From Candidatus Onthovicinus excrementipullorum (GTDB lineage Bacteria; Bacillota; Clostridia; Oscillospirales; Acutalibacteraceae): 58,018 nucleotides of DNA. The DNA is taken from contig DVHG01000015.1 of the NCBI GenBank assembly GCA_018712345.1, positions 1-58,018 on the forward strand, written 5' to 3'. Position numbers and translations under genes: made by a program. Positions 45,976-53,170 of this stretch are shown here, one piece after another (position 1 is the first letter of the stretch; every line of letters starts with the position of its first letter). The notes beneath the pieces were generated by a model that had not been told where the DNA came from, did no database searches, and worked only from the letters and a program-made list of their open reading frames with translations.

Positions 45976-46161
45976 GGGTGAGTCCCTGATCCGTGAACTC
46001 GGCGGCCATTCTCCCGTTCGCCTTCATCGCATAGAGGGAGGCCCCTGCCGAATTCAGGGCACACAGCGCATTCCGGCGCAGGTAAAAAAGGGCGCATCCA
46101 TTTTCCGGTGCTGCGGTCGCACTATACCGAACCTGAAAAAACCCACATCCACCGATATCCC

Positions 46162-46195
46162 CACAAATCAACTGGATCAATTGATTTTATTTGTG
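46162..46195. promoter_or_regulatory. Dyad-symmetric candidate regulator site before the AraC gene
   Basis: Arms CACAAAT (46162-46168) and ATTTGTG (46189-46195) flank the perfect palindrome ATCAATTGAT (46176-46185). It overlaps the -35 box of the AraC promoter and could bind the regulator itself or a repressor. Confidence 0.45.
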
Positions 46196-46210
46196 CGATT
46201 ATGATATAAT
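46181..46210 (+). promoter_or_regulatory. Sigma-A promoter of the AraC-type gene
   Basis: Plus strand TTGATT (46181-46186), 18 bases, TATAAT (46205-46210), about 75 bases before the AraC start. Confidence 0.65.
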
Positions 46211-46285
46211 ACAGCCGCATCTGATACAATGTAAAGATGCGAATGATTCATACAAATTCCGGAAATACAGGGGGAAATCGGTAGA

Positions 46286-47164
46286 ATGTACCAATGCACC
46301 TCATTTTACACGGCGAACAGGATCCTGCCGCAGGGCCGCGACATCGTAGTGGCGGCCTGGTCAGTCACTACGGACCGGGGCTATACCTACGACATGGCGG
46401 AAGATACACTGATCCTGCCTAAAATGTACTGCTTTATCCGCACGATCGACGGTTCAGGTGTCATCCGTACACAGCATGGCAACATACGGCTTGAGCAGAA
46501 CAGCTATATCGTACTGCCGCGCAAGGAGATTCTGGAGTACCACAGCGATTTTAAAATCTGGTCGTATTACTGGGTAGACTTCATTTGGGCGGACGGGATG
46601 CCCGATCATTCGGGCAGAAAGATGTACACGGAATTTACAGAATATGAAAAATCAATGTTTCAGGAGCTGCTGACCGTTGGGGCACAGCACCCGGATGAGA
46701 TCCGATACATTAACGGAATTTTTTTACACTACTTATTTCATCTCTACTTTCACAGTGATAAACGGGAAAAGCAGCAAACACGCTCTGTACAGTTTTCAGA
46801 AGTGTGCGCCTACATTGAGCAAAAGCTCTACTCCCGACTGACGGTGCAGGAGATCGCGGACTTTTTCAATGTATCTACCAGGCGAATCCATCAGATTTTC
46901 CGCGAAAACAGCGGGCTGTCACCCAAGCAGTATGTCTCCAATTTGAAAATAGAAAAGGCGAAGCAGCTGCTCGCACGGACATCCATCCCGATTGCGGGTA
47001 TCGCAGATGTACTGGGCTATGACAGTCCCTATCATTTTTCCGCCGTTTTCCGCAAGAAAGAAGGACTCGCGCCGAGTGAGTTCCGAAAGCTGTCCGGGGG
47101 CAGCGGCGAAAGCAAAATCCAGCCGCCCCAAAATACCGAACAATCCTCCGGAAGCGGAAATTGA
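46286..47164 (+). CDS. AraC-family transcriptional regulator
   Basis: 292 residues and the only well-supported plus-strand gene of the window. N-terminal cupin-like sensing domain (about 10-150; IRTIDGSGVIRTQHGNIRL), then two helix-turn-helix units of the AraC type at about 175-275 (LTVQEIADFFNVSTRRIHQIF and IAGIADVLGYDSPYHFSAVFRK). GGGGGA lies upstream of the ATG. It probably senses a sugar and activates a nearby promoter; the stand-alone GH29 promoter 300 bases away on the other strand is the best candidate. Ends at a shared hairpin terminator with the convergent VWA gene. Confidence 0.93.
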   Translation: MYQCTSFYTANRILPQGRDIVVAAWSVTTDRGYTYDMAEDTLILPKMYCFIRTIDGSGVIRTQHGNIRLEQNSYIVLPRKEILEYHSDFKIWSYYWVDFIWADGMPDHSGRKMYTEFTEYEKSMFQELLTVGAQHPDEIRYINGIFLHYLFHLYFHSDKREKQQTRSVQFSEVCAYIEQKLYSRLTVQEIADFFNVSTRRIHQIFRENSGLSPKQYVSNLKIEKAKQLLARTSIPIAGIADVLGYDSPYHFSAVFRKKEGLAPSEFRKLSGGSGESKIQPPQNTEQSSGSGN

Positions 47165-47240
47165 CGTCCCATGGAGCTATTCCCCATCAGGAAATCCGCT
47201 TCACAGGGAATGTTCTGTACTGGTTTTCCCACACGAAAAT

Positions 47241-47267
47241 CGGAGCAGGCATCCGCTGCCTGCTCCG
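47241..47267. terminator. Bidirectional hairpin terminator
   Basis: Perfect 11-bp stem (47241-47251 with 47257-47267) with a 5-base loop between convergent genes. The minus side is followed by ATTTTC; the plus side has only a weak T stretch. Confidence 0.75.
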
Positions 47268-47347
47268 ATATGCCTTTATGCTGTAAAAGGGCTGCTCCCA
47301 TTGCAATTTATGCCTTCAAATGGCCAATCGCAGCGGGAGCTTTGTTT

Positions 47348-48733
47348 TTATTGAATTGTAATTACCGAATCACAGCATCTGTAATCGGTATCAATATTAT
47401 GCGCAATAAAGCGGGCTTTGAAATTCCGCGAATTGCACATCGCGTTGGCACTGCCGCCCGATACATCCAGATCTTCCGGGAGAACAAACTTAATGCATTT
47501 CACCAGGACATCCCGGCAGCTCGGATAGTTGTGTGCAGGGATCGTGATCGCCTTCATGCCCCGCTGATACTCCACGCCGTTGGCATCGACCTCCGTGAGG
47601 ATCACGGCCAACGCTACCCGTTTCCCGGGGCAGACATTTTTCACCGTCACATCCAGCTGGACGATCCGCCCCAGAGATTCCAGGAACGTATCCCCCATAT
47701 CGATAACAACGGCATCCTGACACCCGCCCACGGTTAAATCCACCGGGATCGGGCACGGCTCAGGATTCACTATAATGCCGCAGTCCACTGTAACAGAGGG
47801 CGCGGGGAAAACGACCACGTTGCCCTCGTCATCCGAATACGTGATGGACTGGTTCACCAGCTTTACGCCGGAATCCTGCGCCGTGTGCTTGATATAGAAT
47901 TCCAACGAAGCGCCCTCATTCCCGGTGACGCCAAGCTCCGGAATCTTCCACTGGATGGTATTGGAATTGAGCATCATGGCCGTCCCCTTTGTGGGCGGAG
48001 TCACGCTTGTGATAGTAAAATCGGGATTGACCACTTCGTCTATAACGATATTGGTGGCGCCGGTTTTGGAGATGTTGGCGGCAAGATCCTTGAACAGATC
48101 CTCCAGTTCCGCGTCATCCGGCGTCACAGCCACGTGGGACGCATCGGGATCGGTCGCCCAGTCGTTGAGCGTGTTGACGTCAATGCCGTCCGAGCCGATC
48201 AGGCCGATGCAGTAAATAATAATGCCCGAGGCCCTGGCAGCGGCTGCAACCGGTGCCGGCGGCGGACCCGCCGTGGTCTTCCCGTCCGTAAACATGACGA
48301 TAACCTTTGCGTTCGTCGAAAACGGGTCAAATAGCTGCGTGGCCTTGGCAAAGGCGTCCGCGTGATTGGTGGAGCCGCCGGCCGTCAGGCTGTCCACCGC
48401 GCTCTTCAGCGCCGCTACCGAGGTAATCAGCTGCGTATCGGCCGTAGCGTCGTCGGCAAAGCTCACAATGCCGATCCGGCTGCCAGAGCCGATGTTCCCG
48501 TCCTGGGAGCCGTCGGTGGCCTCATCGATGATGTCGATAAAGGTCTTGGCGCCCGCTTTCATATTGGCCAGCGGGCTGCCGGCCATACTGCCGGAACGGT
48601 CCAGCACGAGCACGATATCCGTTGGATTCGAGGAAATATCCGGAGCGGCTGCAAGTGCAAGTGTGACTTTCAGTGTCCCGTCGCAATCGATGCGGTCCAC
48701 ATTGATTTGTTTATTCGAATTTGTAACACCCAT
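47348..48733 (-). CDS. Von Willebrand factor A domain protein
   Basis: 461 residues. VWA domain at about 38-235 with the metal-ion-dependent adhesion site DRSGSM, a Thr in GGSTNHADA and Asp in FTDGKT. Residues about 245-335 look like an immunoglobulin-like (DUF11-type) beta domain. The C-terminal 125 residues form a separate Cys-containing beta domain (VGGCQD, NVCPGK, YRCCDS). No signal peptide, membrane helix or sortase motif is visible, which is unusual for an adhesion-type protein. AGGAGG lies 7 bases before the ATG. Monocistronic. It could be a spore or cell-surface protein exported or exposed by another route; this is speculation. Confidence 0.88.
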   Translation of the reverse strand: MGVTNSNKQINVDRIDCDGTLKVTLALAAAPDISSNPTDIVLVLDRSGSMAGSPLANMKAGAKTFIDIIDEATDGSQDGNIGSGSRIGIVSFADDATADTQLITSVAALKSAVDSLTAGGSTNHADAFAKATQLFDPFSTNAKVIVMFTDGKTTAGPPPAPVAAAARASGIIIYCIGLIGSDGIDVNTLNDWATDPDASHVAVTPDDAELEDLFKDLAANISKTGATNIVIDEVVNPDFTITSVTPPTKGTAMMLNSNTIQWKIPELGVTGNEGASLEFYIKHTAQDSGVKLVNQSITYSDDEGNVVVFPAPSVTVDCGIIVNPEPCPIPVDLTVGGCQDAVVIDMGDTFLESLGRIVQLDVTVKNVCPGKRVALAVILTEVDANGVEYQRGMKAITIPAHNYPSCRDVLVKCIKFVLPEDLDVSGGSANAMCNSRNFKARFIAHNIDTDYRCCDSVITIQ

Positions 48734-48836
48734 AGTGTTGCCTCCTGAACATAGTTGAAGGGGAAAGTTCCCTCTACATACTATGACGGGAAAGCGTGGC
48801 CGGACACCGCCGTGGGGGATTCTGAAAGTCAGCCCA

Positions 48837-48842
48837 TTATAC
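48837..48842 (-). promoter_or_regulatory. Possible -10 box of the VWA gene
   Basis: A perfect TATAAT on the minus strand about 105 bases before the VWA start, but no convincing -35 box at 16-18 bases. Confidence 0.3.
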
Positions 48843-48937
48843 AGTCACAAAAACGGGCCAATGTGCACAAGGTGAATTGGTCCACTGTCAAAAAGCGCTT
48901 GCCTGATGCGTCAGATGTTCTATCAGAATCCGGGTAC

Positions 48938-49365
48938 TCAAATTTCTTTTCTGCCGGTGTCATCTGTCATTTGCGCGCGCAGGCGCTCCAGCTTCTCTTT
49001 CATCTGCTGCACCTCCACCTCGGGCTTTCGCTTATTGATTTCAGCCTGCCACCACCGCACGAGTTTGAAGCCCCTGCAAAACGCTCAGAAGCAGATCTGG
49101 CATTCAAATGGCTGTAAAATACCCGGCCTGGATTTGGAGAAACTGGAAGAAATCCCCTTTTTTGCAGGCGGAACTGGTACTCGCCGATGACATTGTCAAA
49201 CGGTGCCGGATGCGCATCGTCCACCCCGGTGGTAATGCCATAGGTCACAAAGATGGGCGCACCCTCACATGCTCCGGAACACTTTCGCTACCCGCTGAAT
49301 CAAATCCGGGATGAGCGCCAAGGTGCTGCAAAAATTTTTAGGACATGCCGACATCTAAACCACAT
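48938..49365 (-). pseudogene. Decayed gene with frameshifts, family not recognised
   Basis: On the minus strand an AGGAGGTG site precedes ATG at about 49365, but the frame stops after 21 codons. Coding-like pieces continue in shifting frames: KNFCSTLALIPDLIQRVAKV, then FVTYGITTGVDDAHPAPFDN, then VRWWQAEINKRKPEVEVQQM and a stop at 48938-48940. The pieces are in order and look like one gene of roughly 140 codons broken by at least two frameshifts. No family recognised. The remainder of 48734-49600 shows no supported gene. Confidence 0.35.
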
Positions 49366-49603
49366 CGAACACCTCCTGTGACGTATTCGAGGAGTAGGAA
49401 AAGAATTCAAGCAATAAGGCATTTGAGTGCTTAAAAAATTTTGGTCTGACTTATGCGGTTTAGTACTGCAATAAGTACTGCAATGCCAACGGTTTTTAAA
49501 AACGAACAAATATAAGAGAAACGGAAAAAGCACAAACCCTTGAAAATCAAAGGATTCAGGCTTATCAGTACCCTTTCAAAATCACGTGAAAAGGGCGTTT
49601 TGG

Positions 49604-49629
49604 GGAAGGGATGGTTAAAATCGATATTT
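49604..49629 (+). repeat. 26-base direct repeat, left copy
   Basis: Matches 49790-49815 with one mismatch (core GGTTAAAATCGATATTT is identical). The copies start 186 bases apart and enclose the structured stretch and the terminator of the RloC-like gene. Could be a duplicated attachment-type site or an element end. Confidence 0.7.
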
Positions 49630-49648
49630 TTCAAGGGCAAACAAAACT

Positions 49649-49699
49649 GCCGCGAAGCGGCGAACCTAAACCGGAGCCCAGCGGTAGTGGGTCCGGTTT
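49649..49699 (+). other. Structured stretch, possible non-coding RNA or element end
   Basis: Two adjacent hairpins: GCCGC-GAA-GCGGC (49649-49661) and a 12-bp stem with one bulge (49668-49680 with 49688-49699). No open frame with a start signal covers it. It may be a small RNA, a folded transposon end, or an untranslated remnant. Confidence 0.35.
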
Positions 49700-49748
49700 G
49701 GAAACGAGGAGCAACAAAATGAGCGCGCGATGCGCTTTGCAATGGAAT

Positions 49749-49787
49749 GAAAAAACTCGTCGCAATCGATATGTCGCTTGCGACGAG
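49749..49787 (-). terminator. Rho-independent terminator of the RloC-like gene
   Basis: Perfect 10-bp stem CTCGTCGCAA/TTGCGACGAG (49756-49765 and 49778-49787), 12-base loop, followed on the minus strand by TTTTTTC. It lies 45 bases after the gene's stop. Confidence 0.88.
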
Positions 49788-49789
49788 CT

Positions 49790-49815
49790 GGAAGGGACGG
49801 TTAAAATCGATATTT
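49790..49815 (+). repeat. 26-base direct repeat, right copy
   Basis: Second copy of the repeat at 49604-49629, one base different, placed between the RloC-like stop codon and its terminator hairpin. Confidence 0.7.
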
Positions 49816-49831
49816 CGTTAAAGGTTCCGCT

Positions 49832-52207
49832 CTATTTCACATTTGTCATCCAATTATCCAATTCTTTCTGGGCATCTGGCAAATGAGACAATACATGTGC
49901 TGGGTTAACACAATACATAAAACACAAGACGTCTCTGGCTGTGCGTTGCTTCTCTGTTGTGGTAAGATGACCGAAGAAACTCATCTCTGGTGCTCCTTGT
50001 ACGTTCTCTTTAGAGTGGCTTTCAGTATTCAAAACCAAGCGATACATGGAATTCTGGAAATATGCTCTTTTATTCTGATCAGGAATTAGCGCGAGCACCC
50101 GTGGATTCAGGCTAACTTTCTCGACACCTTCTTTAAATGTGAATGTTGCAAACGCTTCCAAGACTCGTCTTGTTGTGTTACCAATGGTTAGTTCCGCCGC
50201 AGAGTCAGGATTACAACCATATTCATACACACAACGCATCAACCGCGTGTATTCATTGTGAGACTTTGCCATAAACGGGGTTATTGCCTTATTTAGAAGT
50301 TGGAATGAGCAGTACTCAGAGTTCTTCCCTATTCCAGCACAATTCGAAGAAATTTCATCCAAGGCTTTTTGCAAATCAAACATCACGCTCACATCATGCG
50401 TCATCATTAGAACTTTTGTTGTTGCACATGATGTAAGAACCTGATTTAGCTTATATCTTAAAAATGATAAAATTCCTACTCGATTTTCAACATCAAAACT
50501 TGAAACAGGATCATCAATAACCAAGAACATTTCATCATAGTATTGCTTTTGAAATTCTGTTTCTTTTGCAATTTCGGTAAAAAAATAACTTAAGGCCAAA
50601 GCATTTCGTTCCCCACATGATATCTTATTCGGAGAAACATCCTTCCCATTTACTTTCAAATGGTACATTTGGTCGTTTCCAAGATACAATTGGAGTCTGG
50701 TATCACTATAGAAGATATAAGAAAGTGATTTGTTAATCTGCTCGACAGCGATTTGAAGATTCTTTCGTTGTGCATCTAAAAGTTGACGCTTATCTAAAAG
50801 ATCATTTTTAGCTTGAAGTGCCTTGGCCAACTCTTTCTCTGCGGTTTGCTTTGCTGCTCTCTGCGATATCAACGATTGATATTCAGAGTCAATCGTATAA
50901 TGGGCAATCTCATCATTCAATTTCAAAAGTTCTTTCTCTGTAGTCTGCCTATTTGTAATAATTTCATTATAGGACACTCTTTTATCTTCTAACTTCGCTA
51001 AAATATCATTCAACTGTTTATACGCGGTTATCAAATCTGTGAAGGTATCATACTGTGCCAGAGAAAGGGGATCAGAAATCTTTGTCTGAACAACTTTATT
51101 GTGATTCGCAATTGCACCATTGACAGCGGATATCTGTAAAATTAACTTCCCAAGGAGTTCAGAATCCAAGACACCATAGTCCTGATAAAAGTCTGCTTGG
51201 ATTTCGGACAATATTAATTTTTTTAGCTCGTTGCGGTATTCTTCCACTTCACGGTTCAAGATATTCTCAATTTGCTGCAACGACACTACCCGATGTTCCT
51301 CAGATATCGGCTGTAAACAGGTTGGGCAAATCTTGTGCGATCTTGCCGTTAAGAACCCTTTTGCAGTTGAAAGCACATCAATGCCCATCGACTGAAGTAA
51401 CTCCTGCTCACGCGAAGTCAATGTCGGTTTTTGTGGCACTTTTGCTAAAAGCATTTTTGCAGCTTCTACTATCTTTTCCGGAGGCTCGATAGCTCGAATC
51501 TGTGGACTAATCGGTAATGCAGAGGCATCAGTACTATCAAAGACAACCAACAATTCATCAAGCTTTGCATGCGTTGTTGCCTCATCCATACGAGGTTTTA
51601 ACTTACCAAGTCTGTCTACTTCTATCTCTGTTACACGCGATTTAATGTGGTTCTTTTTTATACGGATTCCACTCGTTTCAGCCCACCCGCCAGCGGCCTG
51701 TAATTTCTTAACGATTAAACTTTGCCAGTATTCTGGGGCCACAACATTAGTTGCTGATTTATACTGTTGGATAAACTCGCTTTTGGAATCGATATCAGTT
51801 TGAACTTGAACAGTCTGTTTCTCCAGTTCCTCTAACTGCTTTTCAAGTTCAACTTGTTTACCAAAAAGAACGATTGTCCCCAAGCCGCTTTTCTGTACTC
51901 TTATATTTTGGGAAATATATGTTTCGTCAAAAACAAAGAATTTCTCAGCTTTCAATCCCGGAGACATTTTAATGATATCTGTTCCAACTACAGGAATCAA
52001 ATCTACTGTTTTGGGTGTTGTTGACATTGCGTATTCTCTAAATCCCTGCGCAATCGTACTCTTACCGCTCCCGTTAGTTCCATACACCAGCGCGACTCGG
52101 TTCTTTTTCGGTGCTTGATGAGTAGGGAACAGATTAAGTAAGGCAGTAGTATCAAAAAACGGAGATCTTATATTTATCCCCGTCATGCTGTCAATGGTTG
52201 TTGACAT
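49832..52207 (-). CDS. RloC/PrrC-like anticodon nuclease (ABC-type ATPase)
   Basis: 791 residues, the size of described RloC proteins. Walker A GTNGSGKST (43-51), long coiled-coil arms broken at the tip by CPTC (294-297), a zinc-hook motif as in Rad50 and RloC, ABC signature KISCGERNALALSYF (528-542), Walker B FLVIDDPVSSFD (561-572), His switch MMTHD (His604). The C-terminal part carries the R-x3-E of the anticodon-nuclease site (Arg680, Glu684) and a candidate His731. Family members cut tRNA anticodon loops on infection or DNA damage. GGGGAGGGG precedes the ATG. AT-rich compared with the glycan locus, consistent with transfer. Confidence 0.87.
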   Translation of the reverse strand: MSTTIDSMTGINIRSPFFDTTALLNLFPTHQAPKKNRVALVYGTNGSGKSTIAQGFREYAMSTTPKTVDLIPVVGTDIIKMSPGLKAEKFFVFDETYISQNIRVQKSGLGTIVLFGKQVELEKQLEELEKQTVQVQTDIDSKSEFIQQYKSATNVVAPEYWQSLIVKKLQAAGGWAETSGIRIKKNHIKSRVTEIEVDRLGKLKPRMDEATTHAKLDELLVVFDSTDASALPISPQIRAIEPPEKIVEAAKMLLAKVPQKPTLTSREQELLQSMGIDVLSTAKGFLTARSHKICPTCLQPISEEHRVVSLQQIENILNREVEEYRNELKKLILSEIQADFYQDYGVLDSELLGKLILQISAVNGAIANHNKVVQTKISDPLSLAQYDTFTDLITAYKQLNDILAKLEDKRVSYNEIITNRQTTEKELLKLNDEIAHYTIDSEYQSLISQRAAKQTAEKELAKALQAKNDLLDKRQLLDAQRKNLQIAVEQINKSLSYIFYSDTRLQLYLGNDQMYHLKVNGKDVSPNKISCGERNALALSYFFTEIAKETEFQKQYYDEMFLVIDDPVSSFDVENRVGILSFLRYKLNQVLTSCATTKVLMMTHDVSVMFDLQKALDEISSNCAGIGKNSEYCSFQLLNKAITPFMAKSHNEYTRLMRCVYEYGCNPDSAAELTIGNTTRRVLEAFATFTFKEGVEKVSLNPRVLALIPDQNKRAYFQNSMYRLVLNTESHSKENVQGAPEMSFFGHLTTTEKQRTARDVLCFMYCVNPAHVLSHLPDAQKELDNWMTNVK

Positions 52208-52276
52208 TATAATCCCCTCCCCACGCAGAAGTGCTTATAGGGATATTATACCAGACAGCCTGCTACAAGGATAGAC

Positions 52277-52912
52277 TTAATTCGGGAGCATCTCGAAATA
52301 TTCCGCACATTGCAGTTCAATCTGTAAGCTGCCATCAGACTGGACCAAAATGACATCGACCTTGTTTTTGATTTCATCTCCGTCAAATGTACTCAGTCCT
52401 AATTTCTCACAAAGGACATCCTTGGTCCTGCCCTCTGATATGGAAGGCGAATGCTGACAGAACTTTTTTCCATGCTCCACCCGGCTGGCACAGCGCCAGA
52501 CGATCTCGCCGGATGGTCTGGTAATGCGGCGATAGTTGCGGCCACATTCCGCGCAAACCAAAAGGCCGCTCAGTACACTCTGCGAGTTGTACCGGGTGGC
52601 CTTTCTCTGATGGGTGTCCTCATCTATATTGCTCCGCCTGCTTTTCTCTCCCTGCACCAAAAAGAAATCGTCAAAGCTGATAATGTAGCCGATGTACTTC
52701 TGATTGGAAAGCAGATTGCTGAGAACTGGCTGTGTCCAGCGTTCCCTGCCTTTAGGGGATGGAATGTTGCTCTCGAACAGAAAATCAGCAATCCCGCCCA
52801 GGCTCATGCCGGAGAGGTATTGCCGATAGATCATTCTCACGATATTTGCTTTTTCCTGATCGATGGCCACATGGCCATTTGGCGCGATATAATATCCGTA
52901 TGGGACGCCCAT
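52277..52912 (-). pseudogene. Truncated large serine recombinase (catalytic domain missing)
   Basis: The 211 residues from ATG 52912 correspond to the recombinase domain (MGVPYGYYIAPNG, YLSGMSLGGIADFL, LSNQKYIGY) and the zinc-ribbon domain (CAECGRNYRR ... WRCASR) of large serine recombinases. The N-terminal resolvase domain with the catalytic Ser is absent; the frame is closed by a stop just upstream near 52960. A usable AGAGAGGAG lies 10 bases before the ATG, so the fragment may still be translated. It is not a copy of the intact enzyme at 56222-57829. Its stop is 69 bases before the RloC-like start. Remnant of an earlier insertion. Confidence 0.82.
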
Positions 52913-53082
52913 GGCGAAGACGCTCCTCTCTGAATTTTTAATGTTACTTATATGGAAGTTTTCTCTAAGGCATCATGGAAAAGTCAAGGATATGTGGATT
53001 ATAAACTTGCCAAAAGGCAATGGAGCCTGATATAACTCTCCTATTTTACTGTTTCTGGAAAAATAACGTCCCTGAAATAGAA

Positions 53083-53120
53083 AGAAACCTGCTTTTGACC
53101 TAAATCAAAAACAGGTTTCT
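53083..53120 (-). terminator. Terminator of the TrlF-type gene
   Basis: A 16-bp stem with one mismatch (53083-53098 with 53105-53120) and a 6-base loop, with a T-rich tract on the minus side. The interval 52913-53170 holds this and no gene. Confidence 0.75.
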
Positions 53121-53170
53121 TTTCTGGGTTATGTTGACAAAAAAGATACCCTATCTAAAAAGGAAAAATA

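Noticed and set aside
45944-46180. Minus-strand 78-codon frame upstream of the stand-alone GH29
   Set aside because: Starts with TTG without a ribosome site and overlaps the GH29 promoter; no family recognised.
48755-49117. Plus-strand 120-codon frame
   Set aside because: TTG start, no ribosome site, no domain; runs through the decayed minus-strand gene.
49604-49815. Two direct repeats considered as a CRISPR remnant
   Set aside because: Only two copies with a 160-base interval full of hairpins and no cas genes.
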